NCBI GenBank assembly: GCA_021604865.1
Contig: BQJU01000040.1
Coordinates: 1-64,000, forward strand
Direction of reading: 5' to 3'
Length of the DNA stretch: 64,000 nt
Source of the DNA: Saprospiraceae bacterium
GTDB lineage: Bacteria > Bacteroidota > Bacteroidia > Chitinophagales > Saprospiraceae
Below are positions 44,965 to 54,300 of the stretch, piece after piece. The position numbers and the translations under genes were made by a program. The notes below the pieces were generated by a model. It had not been told where the DNA came from. It did no database searches and was given only the letters and a program-made list of their open reading frames with translations. The first letter of the stretch is position 1. Every line of letters starts with the position of its first letter.

Positions 44965-45414
44965 ATGGATCCAAGACAATCTCGAGGACACAATATTCTG
45001 TTAGTCGAGGATAATCCTGGCGATGTTCGCCTGACCCAGGAGGCCTTCAAAGAAGGTAAGAAAAAGGTGAATCTTGAAGTCGTCATGGATGGCATTGAGG
45101 CTTTGCGGTATTTAAATAAGGAAGGAGAGTATGCCGAATGTCCTACTCCAGATTTGATTTTATTGGATCTCAACCTGCCTAAATGGGATGGGCGCCAGGT
45201 CTTAAAAGCGATTAAATCTGACAAAAAATTGAGAAGTATCCCCGTATTGGTGCTTACTACTTCCAATGCCGAACATGATGTTATTAATAGCTACGATCTA
45301 CATGCCAATTGTTTCATTAACAAACCTGTAGATTTTGATAGCTTTTTTATGATCATACAACAAATTGAAGCATTCTGGTTAAAAACAACTATACTACCAA
45401 CTTCTGTTGGATAA
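44965..45414 (+). CDS. Single-domain response regulator (Rcp1-like)
   Basis: A protein of 149 residues consisting of one receiver domain. The start is the ATG at 44965; a TTG two codons upstream is less likely. The acidic pocket (ILLVEDNPGD), phospho-acceptor Asp68 (LILLDLNLPKWDG), the Thr pair (VLVLTTSN) and the conserved Lys (FINKPVD) are all present. Such receivers often work with phytochrome-type or hybrid kinases. It lies 177 bp upstream of the REC-PAS-pseudokinase gene on the same strand. Confidence 0.92.
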   Translation: MDPRQSRGHNILLVEDNPGDVRLTQEAFKEGKKKVNLEVVMDGIEALRYLNKEGEYAECPTPDLILLDLNLPKWDGRQVLKAIKSDKKLRSIPVLVLTTSNAEHDVINSYDLHANCFINKPVDFDSFFMIIQQIEAFWLKTTILPTSVG

Positions 45415-45591
45415 TCTACATTCCCACACCTCTGCCCATAGAAAATATGTTTGGAACTGCTTCAACTGAAAATCAGTTCTTTAATTTCCATCTAATATCG
45501 GGCCGGGAATAGAAACCTGATTTTCAAATAGAATATGCACCAAACAAAATAGAAGCCCTACATTGAAACAAATTACACAAAGCACTAGAAC

Positions 45592-47502
45592 ATGAACAAC
45601 ATTCTAGTTATTGAAGATAATAGTGGTGATGTAGAAAAGATTAAAACCTTTTTACAGGATACTGCCTTCAAACACCGTTTTTATCATTCCACCTCCTTGA
45701 CCGGCGGCATGAATATATTGCATGACCAGCCCATTGACCTTGTTTTATTAGACTTATCCCTTAATGATAGTGTAGGATTCAGTACACTAAAATCATATAT
45801 GACCCAGGCTGCCACTGTGCCGGTGATTGTTTTGACCGGAAATAAAAGTGAAATCGTAGGTATCCAATCCGTACGTGCTGGTGCTCAGGATTTTTTAATT
45901 AAAGGAGAATTTGACGGTCGCCGATTGGTTAACACCATTAAATATTCTCTGCAACGTTTTAAAACACAAGCCAAACTACAGGAGACTGCTGAAAAACTGA
46001 CCATCAGTGCCAATCGGTACCAAGAAACCCAAAAAATGGCCAATTTTGCCAATTGGGAAATGGACATTGTCAATAATGTGATGAAGTGGTCAGAAGATAT
46101 GTATATGATTTTTGGATTTAGTCCTCAAAGTTTCTCCCCTTCCCTATCCGATTATCTAGGTTACGTGCATGTTGAAGACCGTGAAAAAGTAGAAAATTTT
46201 TTCGAAACGGCAGTCAAAACCGGCAAGTTGACAAAGGTGGAACACCGAATTTTGATTGACAACCGAATCATCCGGCATTTGTCGGTGCGTGGCCAAGTCA
46301 AGTATGATGAATTTACCAATAAAATAATTCTTCTTGGCAACTTGCAGGACAATACGGATGTCAAAGAATCCCAGAAAATAGAAAAGAAGGAAGAGGTTTC
46401 CAACCCGATGAATCGCATCAACCAGGAAGCCATTTCCAAATTGAGCTTTAACGTCAGAACACCACTTAGTTCAATTGTCAACCTCATCTACCTGTTGGAA
46501 AACACCCAACCCAACACCCACCAGATGGAATTGCTAAATGGGCTAAAAACATCAATCGATGACCTGTCCATTGTATTGAACAACCTCTTTAACCTCTCCT
46601 TACTCGAATCCCGGACCAGTATCACAAAAGATGAAGATGTGAAACTACCGGAATTATTGGAAAGCCTAAAACGAATCTTCTCCCTGCGCGCAGAACAAAC
46701 CGCCATTCGCATCCAGTTCAAACAGGTGGGGCAACTGCCGGGATGGGTAAGTTGTGATGCTCAGAAGTTGATACAGATTTTGTACAACCTGATTGAACAG
46801 GCTATTCAACACCGAGATGGAAAAAATCGCATAGAGGTGAAGTCTTCCCGATCAATCGGGAATGGTCATATCCTGTTAAAATTCAATATTTCCTATATCG
46901 GTCGGCCGTTTACCTTTCAATATTTTGATGATGAAAAAAGGTTAATCCAGTTGTTGGAAAAAATAACCAATGGCAAAGATGAAAGTCATTTAAGCCTGGC
47001 CATTGCCGCCAAGCTGATCCACTTGCTGCACGGTACACTGACGATTCAACAAAAAGGAGGCAATCAACAAATTATCAACCTTGAATTGCCCGTTCGGCCC
47101 AGCAATAGAGAAGATGGTAAGCCTATTCCGGGTCCTTTGCGAATCCTCCTGGTAGAAGACCATGTACTCAATCAAATTGCCACCAAGCAGGTCCTTACTT
47201 CCTGGTCGGATTTAATTCAGGTCGACATTGCGGCTAATGGAATCGAAGGCATCAAAAAATTTAATGAAAAGAAATACGACCTCATCCTGATGGATATCCA
47301 AATGCCGGAAATGGATGGCATTAAAGCGGCCCAGGAAATTAGAAACAGCAACAATATGGTGCCTATCATTGCATTGAGCGCCCATACCTCCAAACAGGAA
47401 GAAACGCGTTGTAAGGATGTCGGCATTCAGGATTACCTCTCCAAGCCTATAAAGCCTGAAGAATTACAGTCGTGTATTATGCGGGTATTGAAAAATATGT
47501 GA
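45592..47502 (+). CDS. REC-PAS-degenerate histidine kinase-REC protein
   Basis: A 636-residue cytoplasmic signalling protein. Domains in order: an N-terminal receiver (VIEDNSGD, Asp54, VLTGNKS), a PAS domain at about residues 150-255 (WEMDIVNNVMKWSEDM, HVEDREKVENFF), a HisKA-like dimerisation segment, an ATPase-like segment, and a C-terminal receiver (LLVEDHVLN, Asp568 in LILMDIQMPEMDG, LSKPIKP). The kinase part is degenerate: the usual SHExRTPL reads SFNVRTPL, so the phosphorylatable His is Phe286; the N-box reads YNLIEQAIQH instead of NLxxNA; no DxGxG box is seen. Both receivers keep their acceptors. It probably integrates phosphoryl signals as a scaffold rather than acting as a kinase. Confidence 0.88.
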   Translation: MNNILVIEDNSGDVEKIKTFLQDTAFKHRFYHSTSLTGGMNILHDQPIDLVLLDLSLNDSVGFSTLKSYMTQAATVPVIVLTGNKSEIVGIQSVRAGAQDFLIKGEFDGRRLVNTIKYSLQRFKTQAKLQETAEKLTISANRYQETQKMANFANWEMDIVNNVMKWSEDMYMIFGFSPQSFSPSLSDYLGYVHVEDREKVENFFETAVKTGKLTKVEHRILIDNRIIRHLSVRGQVKYDEFTNKIILLGNLQDNTDVKESQKIEKKEEVSNPMNRINQEAISKLSFNVRTPLSSIVNLIYLLENTQPNTHQMELLNGLKTSIDDLSIVLNNLFNLSLLESRTSITKDEDVKLPELLESLKRIFSLRAEQTAIRIQFKQVGQLPGWVSCDAQKLIQILYNLIEQAIQHRDGKNRIEVKSSRSIGNGHILLKFNISYIGRPFTFQYFDDEKRLIQLLEKITNGKDESHLSLAIAAKLIHLLHGTLTIQQKGGNQQIINLELPVRPSNREDGKPIPGPLRILLVEDHVLNQIATKQVLTSWSDLIQVDIAANGIEGIKKFNEKKYDLILMDIQMPEMDGIKAAQEIRNSNNMVPIIALSAHTSKQEETRCKDVGIQDYLSKPIKPEELQSCIMRVLKNM

Positions 47503-47579
47503 TTTTTGCTCGCTCGCCATTGGTGGTATAAACCTAAATCATCTTAGTTTTGTTGGATAAACATATCTAATACAACGGA

Positions 47580-48566
47580 ATGAAAATTTTGGATTTAATC
47601 ATCATAGGTGGCGGCCCTACCGGTATAAATTGTGCGATTTCTGCTGAAAAAGCAGGGCTGGATTATGTAGTTTTGGAAAAGGGAGTGTTAGTCAATTCGA
47701 TTTATAATTTCCCCACAAATATGACTTTTTTCTCTACCTCCAAATTATTGGAAATTGGAGATACCCCTTTTATTTCTCACGGTGATAAACCCACCCGCAG
47801 TGAAGCATTGGAATATTACCGCCGATTGCATCAGGCTTGGAAGGTGAAAACCCATCTATATGAACCGGTCTTAAAAATGGAACGGCAGGATAACAGCCAC
47901 TATTTGGTCACGACCACAAAAAGCCAGTATCGAAGTCGCTCCGTTATCGTATCCACCGGCTTTTACGACACCCCTCGCCTACTTAATATTCCGGGAGAAG
48001 ACCTGAAAAAAGTAAAACACTACTATGATGATGCCCACCCCTACGTTGACCAGAAAGTATTGGTGATTGGTGCCGCCAATTCCGCCTGTGATGTAGCTCT
48101 TGAAACGTTTTATAAAGGGGCGCAGGTGACCATGGCAATCCGGGAAAATGAAATTTATTCCAAAGTAAAATACTGGATTCGGCCCAATATCGAAAACCGG
48201 ATAAAGGAAGGCAGCATCAAAGCTTATTTCAACACTACTGTCAAAGAAATTCGAACTAAAGAAGTGGTTTTGGAAGGCCCCGAAGGTACGATTGTTATCG
48301 AAAATGATTTTGTGCTGGCGATGACAGGCTATCTGCCCAATTACCCACTACTGCAAAATCTCGGCCTGGAAATTCCTGACGATAAAGACAAAATCCCCAT
48401 CCACAACCCAGACACGCTTGAAACCACGCTACCCAACGTTTATCTTGCCGGTGTAGTTTGTGCCGGCATGAAAACAAGCACCCTCTTCATCGAAAATACC
48501 CGTGATCACGGAGAAATTATTATTCAACAGATCTTGAAGAATAAGGTGCAGCTGAAAACATTCTGA
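47580..48566 (+). CDS. ypdA: YpdA family bacillithiol disulfide reductase-like protein
   Basis: A 328-residue FAD/NAD(P)H oxidoreductase. The FAD-binding loop is GGGPTG at residues 10-15 and the NADPH loop reads VIGAANSACDVALE near 161-174. The family stretch SIYNFPTNMTFFSTSKLLEIG is diagnostic of YpdA (Bdr), which in firmicutes reduces oxidised bacillithiol and in which a Cys near the second nucleotide loop is part of ANSAC. It stands alone, 77 bp after the pseudokinase gene. Its presence suggests this organism makes bacillithiol. Confidence 0.93.
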   Translation: MKILDLIIIGGGPTGINCAISAEKAGLDYVVLEKGVLVNSIYNFPTNMTFFSTSKLLEIGDTPFISHGDKPTRSEALEYYRRLHQAWKVKTHLYEPVLKMERQDNSHYLVTTTKSQYRSRSVIVSTGFYDTPRLLNIPGEDLKKVKHYYDDAHPYVDQKVLVIGAANSACDVALETFYKGAQVTMAIRENEIYSKVKYWIRPNIENRIKEGSIKAYFNTTVKEIRTKEVVLEGPEGTIVIENDFVLAMTGYLPNYPLLQNLGLEIPDDKDKIPIHNPDTLETTLPNVYLAGVVCAGMKTSTLFIENTRDHGEIIIQQILKNKVQLKTF

Positions 48567-48570
48567 CAGC

Positions 48571-48690
48571 GACGCGTCATGGGTGGAACACATTTCCCAT
48601 AAGTCAGGTTTTACCACCATCCTTTGGAAGTACTGTGCGGTCCAAAAAAGCACTTAGTGCTTGATATTTGTATTCCACCCATAGCGCGAG
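48571..48690. repeat. Imperfect long inverted repeat between ypdA and the M1 peptidase gene
   Basis: ATGGGTGGAA (48579-48588) is an exact inverted copy of TTCCACCCAT (48673-48682). Partial pairing continues outward (CGCGTC against the complement of AGCGCG). A small palindrome AAGCACTTAGTGCTT lies inside the loop. It fills nearly the whole gap between two convergent genes and could be a terminator-like structure or a degenerate miniature element. Confidence 0.5.
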
Positions 48691-48702
48691 GCGATCTTCC
48701 TC

Positions 48703-51036
48703 CTACTGCCCCTCCTTCATATCCTCCACACGTTTAGCCTTTTGCATCGGATTTTCTCTATCGCCCGCGCCTCTACGTTTAAACAATTCAAAGCGGGAAG
48801 GCTCCTGGCGTGGAGGCCAATAATTATTATCGCGGTCAACATCGGCGGTTTCCAAATGTGGATCCATGACGATTTCACTGACTTCCTTTTCAAAAAAGAA
48901 AATCTTGCTCACCTCCTTATTGTTTCTTTTCCAAATTTCCGCAGGAATGCGCACCTCTTCGGAGGTCCCATCTATAAATTTGAATTCCAGGATAATGGGC
49001 ATCACCAAGCCACCTACATTTGAAAAATTGATAGAATAATACTGGTAATTGGCATTTAAAATGGCTTTTTCATCCTCATCGAGTGAGCTGAGGTATTTGT
49101 CGTATGCTTTTTGATCCAATACGGTGACCTCCAGGGGATCGTAATCGTTGTAAAAGTCACGCATGCGGGTATCCTGATCGATAATGGTTGTTGCCGTGGC
49201 ATTACGCACGTCGCCAATGTATTTAGGAGATGCCTTCGCTTGGGCCTTCGCTAAGGCGTTTTCAACTTCCGGGTTTTTAGTATTTATCTGCAACCATTTG
49301 ACATCATCCATGGCAATATCAACGTGATCGGTGGTAAAGAACCAGCCTCTCCAGAACCAATCCAGATCCACCCCGGAAGCGTCTTCCATGGTGCGGAAAA
49401 AGTCGGCAGGCGTGGGATCTTTGAATTTCCAGCGCGTAGCATATTCTTTAAAAGCCAGGTCGAAGAGTTCCCGCCCCATGATGGTTTCGCGCAAGATATA
49501 CAAAGCCGTAGCCGGTTTGCTATAGGCATTAGGCCCAAGGTTGAGTACCGACTCAGAATTCATCATGATTGGTGAAATCTTATCCTTATCTGTTTTCATG
49601 TAATTCACAATCTTTTCCGGCTTTCCTGCCCGAATGGGGAAATCGGCCTCCCAGGCCTGTTCGGTAATGTATTCCAGGAAACTATTGAGGCCTTCATCCA
49701 TCCAGGTCCACTGTCGCTCATCGGAATTGACGATCATCGGGAAGTAGTTGTGTCCCACTTCGTGGATGATCACGCCGAGCATACCGTATTTAGTACGCTC
49801 AGAGTAGGTACCATCTGCTTCCGGGCGGCCGCCATTAAAACAAATCATCGGGTACTCCATACCAATGCGATTGGTATGCACCGAATAAGCCACTGGATAG
49901 GGGTAATCAAAAGTATAACTGGAATAGGTATTCAGGGTATGCGCCACTACTCTCGTAGAGTATTTTTCCCAAAGAGGATTGCCTTCTTTTGGATATAGAG
50001 ACATCGCCAGGATGGTTCTGCCATTCTGTACCACACCCATGGCATCCCAGATAAATTTACGAGAGCTGGCAAAAGCAAAATCACGCACATTGGCGGCTTT
50101 ATAGATCCAGGTTTTGGTTTTATCCGTACGGCTGGACTCATTGGCTTTAGCCTCTTCCGGTGTGACGATAAAAACGGGATCTTTTGTATTTTTCTTAGCC
50201 TCTTCCAGACGTGATCGCTGTGCAGCAGTCAGTACCGTTTTTGCATTTTGAATTTCGCCAGTTGCCCCAACTATATGATCAGCGGGCACTGTCAGACGTA
50301 CCTCATAATCACCAAAAGACAGGGTAAACTCTCCGGAACCCAGAAATTGTTTGTGTTGCCAACCTTCTACGTCATTATATACGGCCATGCGCGGATAAAA
50401 CTGGGCGATGGTATAGAGATAATTGTCTTCGTCAGCAAAATATTCCAATCCAGAGCGGCCACCCCACTTCATGCGGTCATTGATGTTGTACCACCATTTG
50501 ACATTGAAAGAAACCTTTTGCCCTGGAAGCAGGGTTTGCGGCAGGTTGACCCGCATCATCGTTTTATTGATCACATGCTTCAGCGGTTTGCCTTCCGTGG
50601 ATGTTACGGATTCGATATTAAACCCACCGTCAAAGCGATTGTGCAGCCGCTGGAGGCTGGCAAAACTCATTTCTTCGTCTATCTCGTTGGTCTGGATCTT
50701 GTAGGTATCGGAGTCCTTGGCACGCCGGTTTTGGTCGAGTTGCAACCAGACATACGGCAGTGGATCTTTGGAATTGTTGTGATAAGTAATGGTTTCAGTA
50801 CCGCGAATAACCTGCTTTTCGTCGTCCAATACAATATCCATCACATAATCTGCACGTTGCTGGTAATATTCATGCCCAGGTGCCCCGGAAGCGGTCCGGT
50901 AGTTATTTGGCGTGGGCAATTCGTCGTACAGTTGTTTGAATTTATTGTAATTCAGGTTTGGATTTTGTGCCTCCAGGGAGAGGGTACCCCCCAATATGAA
51001 GACCATAGAAAGGGTGAGTAGTTGCTTCATTTTCAT
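48703..51036 (-). CDS. M1 family zinc aminopeptidase-like metallopeptidase
   Basis: A 777-residue exported protein (signal peptide MKMKQLLTLSMVFILGGTLS and on; a second ATG 6 bp later is equally possible). The gluzincin zinc site is complete: HEVGHNYF at residues 425-432, with the third ligand Glu448 in WMDEGLNSF, 18 residues after the second His. The N-terminal M1 beta-sandwich features are present (YHNNSKDPLPYVWLQLDQN). The usual M1 GxMEN motif is represented by NRIGMEYPMICFNGG. This group of Bacteroidota M1 peptidases is typically periplasmic or outer-membrane associated. It has no lipobox and no T9SS tail. Confidence 0.92.
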   Translation of the reverse strand: MKMKQLLTLSMVFILGGTLSLEAQNPNLNYNKFKQLYDELPTPNNYRTASGAPGHEYYQQRADYVMDIVLDDEKQVIRGTETITYHNNSKDPLPYVWLQLDQNRRAKDSDTYKIQTNEIDEEMSFASLQRLHNRFDGGFNIESVTSTEGKPLKHVINKTMMRVNLPQTLLPGQKVSFNVKWWYNINDRMKWGGRSGLEYFADEDNYLYTIAQFYPRMAVYNDVEGWQHKQFLGSGEFTLSFGDYEVRLTVPADHIVGATGEIQNAKTVLTAAQRSRLEEAKKNTKDPVFIVTPEEAKANESSRTDKTKTWIYKAANVRDFAFASSRKFIWDAMGVVQNGRTILAMSLYPKEGNPLWEKYSTRVVAHTLNTYSSYTFDYPYPVAYSVHTNRIGMEYPMICFNGGRPEADGTYSERTKYGMLGVIIHEVGHNYFPMIVNSDERQWTWMDEGLNSFLEYITEQAWEADFPIRAGKPEKIVNYMKTDKDKISPIMMNSESVLNLGPNAYSKPATALYILRETIMGRELFDLAFKEYATRWKFKDPTPADFFRTMEDASGVDLDWFWRGWFFTTDHVDIAMDDVKWLQINTKNPEVENALAKAQAKASPKYIGDVRNATATTIIDQDTRMRDFYNDYDPLEVTVLDQKAYDKYLSSLDEDEKAILNANYQYYSINFSNVGGLVMPIILEFKFIDGTSEEVRIPAEIWKRNNKEVSKIFFFEKEVSEIVMDPHLETADVDRDNNYWPPRQEPSRFELFKRRGAGDRENPMQKAKRVEDMKEGQ

Positions 51037-51391
51037 ACTAAATTTAGTGAAAAAGTGGCTGCAAAGATAAAATTAATTTGTCCCTTTCTGGGGGAGAATG
51101 TTGCTTGGATTGGTAAGGCAGGTGGCAAATATTATTTATAAGGTTTTCAACATTTCAAGTGATTTGATTTGTCGAGTGGGTATCATTATGCCAACGAGTG
51201 AGGACTTAGGGGCAGGAAAAATTTCACCACAGAGGTGCAGTAAACGCGCAGAGAAAATACTAGTATTTTCTCTGCGTTGTCTCAGCGTACTTTGCGCCTC
51301 TGCGGTGAATAAAAATACGAATCATGGTTTATCCTTTTCGAATAACGTCCATCTCTCAGTAATTTTATTTAAAGTTCATGTTTGAAGATCA
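51037..51391. other. Intergenic region with a palindromic element
   Basis: No gene is visible. The first part holds the promoter side of the M1 peptidase gene, and 51221-51312 is a palindromic repeat element. The remaining bases precede the 3' end of the LamG-protease gene. Confidence 0.5.
51221..51312. repeat. REP/MITE-like palindromic element with a perfect 30-bp core
   Basis: The core at 51247-51276 is a perfect 30-bp palindrome, each half CGCAGAGAAAATACT (centre of symmetry between 51261 and 51262). The arms continue as an imperfect palindrome: TTTCACCACAGAGGTGCA on the left against the complement of TTTGCGCCTCTGCGGTGAAT on the right. Sequences of this CGCAGAGG/TCTCTGCG type are frequent intergenic repeats in several bacterial phyla. 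No transposase lies near. Confidence 0.8.
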
Positions 51392-54300
51392 TTAGTCCGC
51401 CACTGGAGCTCCCGCTGAGAAATTGGAAGTGGAGCCAATTAATTGAAAGTTCTTCAAGGTACCGTTTAGGGCGCCTTTGCTGTCATTTAAGGTTGTAATA
51501 TCACCATTATTGCTATCGACTACCCCTTGATTGAAGTTGTAGTAGACAACCAGCCCTGCTTCAGCGCCAGTCAGTGTTTTATCCTTATCTCGCTGGATTT
51601 CAGCCTCTGTTCTCGCGCGATTCCAGAAGCGAATTTCGTCCATTTGTCCCTTGTAATAACGCGTTGCACCTGTCCAGTTTATGCCTAAAACAAGGTTGTG
51701 TCCTACTGTTGTGTCAAAATCTCCTATGGGGATACTGGAAGTACCATCCAATTGGCCATCAATGTATAAGTAAAGCTTATTACCATCCCCCTTTACCGCT
51801 GCGAAATGATGCCACTTCCCATCTCCAACCACGTCTTCAGTACTCATGACGAGGGCTCCTCCTGAATTGCCCGGTGGATTACGAACCATAAATCTGATCT
51901 TACCGTTACTCATCACCTCGGCATAGATAGCCGTATTCCGTCCATCAAATTGAGCATTAAAGATTGCACCGGCCCTATCTTTTGTATTGAGTTGTGGTTT
52001 AATCCAACCTTCTATGGTAAACTTCCCACTGTAAAAAGAATTATTACCTAATTCGACAAAATCGTTCACTCCATCAAAATCTAAGGCATTATTGGTCACT
52101 GGCGGTGCTGGCACTCCATCTCTGTCCCGTAAAAGCCGCGGCGGCAACCATGTATTGCCCGTTTTGAAGATGGTATTGAGGTAAGTCTTTCCTGCGCCTG
52201 TCATGGTACCCCGATTGTTGCGTTTTGTAGATGTCCAACCGGGTTCAGAAAAGGCATTGTTAAACCAAAATTGTACTTCCCAGGGAAACCATTCCTTATC
52301 GCTGTTAGTTGGTGAGGCTGCTGGAGCATTCAAGCCAGCATAATGATCAATATGGTGTGCAAATTCGTGTATAATTTGATCGAATTCCCGGTAATCGCTA
52401 CCCACTGTACTATTCATCAGTTCTTCGCTCATTAAATCGATACCAAAATTTGTACCTGACCCACCTCTGGTATCGTCGATAGAATTTTGACCAAACTCAG
52501 GAAAAAGATAGGGGGTCTTTTCATTAATGGTAAGCGCATCTGCTGGTGAAAAAATCACGACCGTCTTTTCATTTCTAGCGTCTCCTTTCATGGTTTGAAG
52601 AGGTTGACCAGCCAAAGCATTAAGCATATTTTTGATAACTAAATGCGCATTCAATATCGCCCAGTCGCTAACAGACTCAGTAGCGACTAATTGATAGCCA
52701 TGAGATAGTTCTAAACTGCGATTGAAGACACTGGCGGCAGTTTTGGGAATACTGTATCCAGCTGCCAGCTCCATCGGCTGAAACAACCACACCTGTTTTA
52801 GCTCATTGACCTGTTTTGTTGCCGGTACTATGGTATTATCTGTATTGTTGTATTGCAGAACTTTTGATTCTGATGCATTGGAAATGGTGTATGCATTTGT
52901 ACCATGCAAAGCCGTATTAGAAGGTTCGAGGAAAAACTGCTGTGCCGAATTTGCAATAGAATTTTTGAGAGACAGCACATCATTGGATAAATCCAATACC
53001 TGCTCCTTCCCGGTGAGCTTGTTAATGAGCCGGTAACCTTCGGAATATTTCTTAGTACGCCAAAGAAATTCATCAAAATTGCCGGTCAAAGGGATTTGCT
53101 GCATCGTTAACGTGCCTTGCAGATTCGTTTTTAATGCCATGCGCTGCGCAGGCGTATTCAGATCGTCTTTTACATTACTCTTATTTTGGATAACAAACCA
53201 GATTCCTTCGGAAATAGGATCAGGGTTAGCGGCAATATTTTGCGTATTTTGAGCTTGTTTTTCAAATACTTCTACTTCTGATAGGAGGATGCCAACTGGT
53301 GTAGTGCTCGTCTTAAATACACGTACATATCGCCCTTTTTGATTGATAGTGATCGTTTTATTGGTTTCATCGCTGCTAAACGAAAATGGGCCATCAACAA
53401 ATTGCCCTTGTGAAGCTGAGGTACTATTTGTCGTAATGGGGGTTTCAGAAACCAGAACATAAAAATCTTTTAATTGTGTCCAACAACACACATCTCTTCG
53501 GTTCCAGATATTCACTTCGGAGATATCATAAATCTCCCCTAAGTCCACCTCCCACCAAGGTTCCAGTTCGTCCGTAGTACGGGTAACGACCCCACTATTG
53601 TAACGCCCCATTTTCCTGCCGTCTACCCCTAGTTCGGCTTTTCGATCACTTTTTGTAGAGGATTGTCTAGCAGGTTTTCCTAAGGCTACATTTACCATAG
53701 AATAATTACCGATGAAATTGGAAGCAGATCCGTTCATCTCGAAATTTTTCAAGGTTCCGTTTAGGGTACCTTTACTATCGTTTAATGTATGAATACTGCT
53801 GTTATCGCCATTGGCTACCCCTTGATTGAAGTTGTAGTATGCAACCAGCCCTGCTTCATTGCCAGTCAGTGTTATATCCCTATCTCGCTGGATTTCAGCC
53901 TCTGTTCTCGCGCGATTCCAGAAGCGGATTTCATCCATTTGTCCCTTGTAATAACGCGTTGCACCTGTCCAGTTCATGCCTAAGACAAGGTTGTGTCCTA
54001 GTGTTGTGTCAAAATCTCCTATGTGGATATTAGAAGTACCATCCAACTGGCCATCAATATATAAGTAAAGCTTATTACCATCTCCCTTTACCGCTGCGAA
54101 ATGATGCCACTCCCCATCTCCAACCACGTCTTCAGTACCCAGGACGACGGCTCCTCCTGAATTGCCCGGTGGATTACGAACCATAAATCTGATCTTACCA
54201 TTACTCATTACCTCGGCATAGATAGCCGTATACCGTCCATCAAATTGAGCAGTAAAGATTGCACCGGCCTTATCTTTTGTATTGAGTTGTGGTTTAATCC

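Noticed and set aside
50248-51021. A 257-codon plus-strand frame opposite the M1 peptidase gene
   Set aside because: It is antisense to a firm M1 peptidase reading frame with an intact zinc site; its translation shows no domain, so it is a shadow frame.
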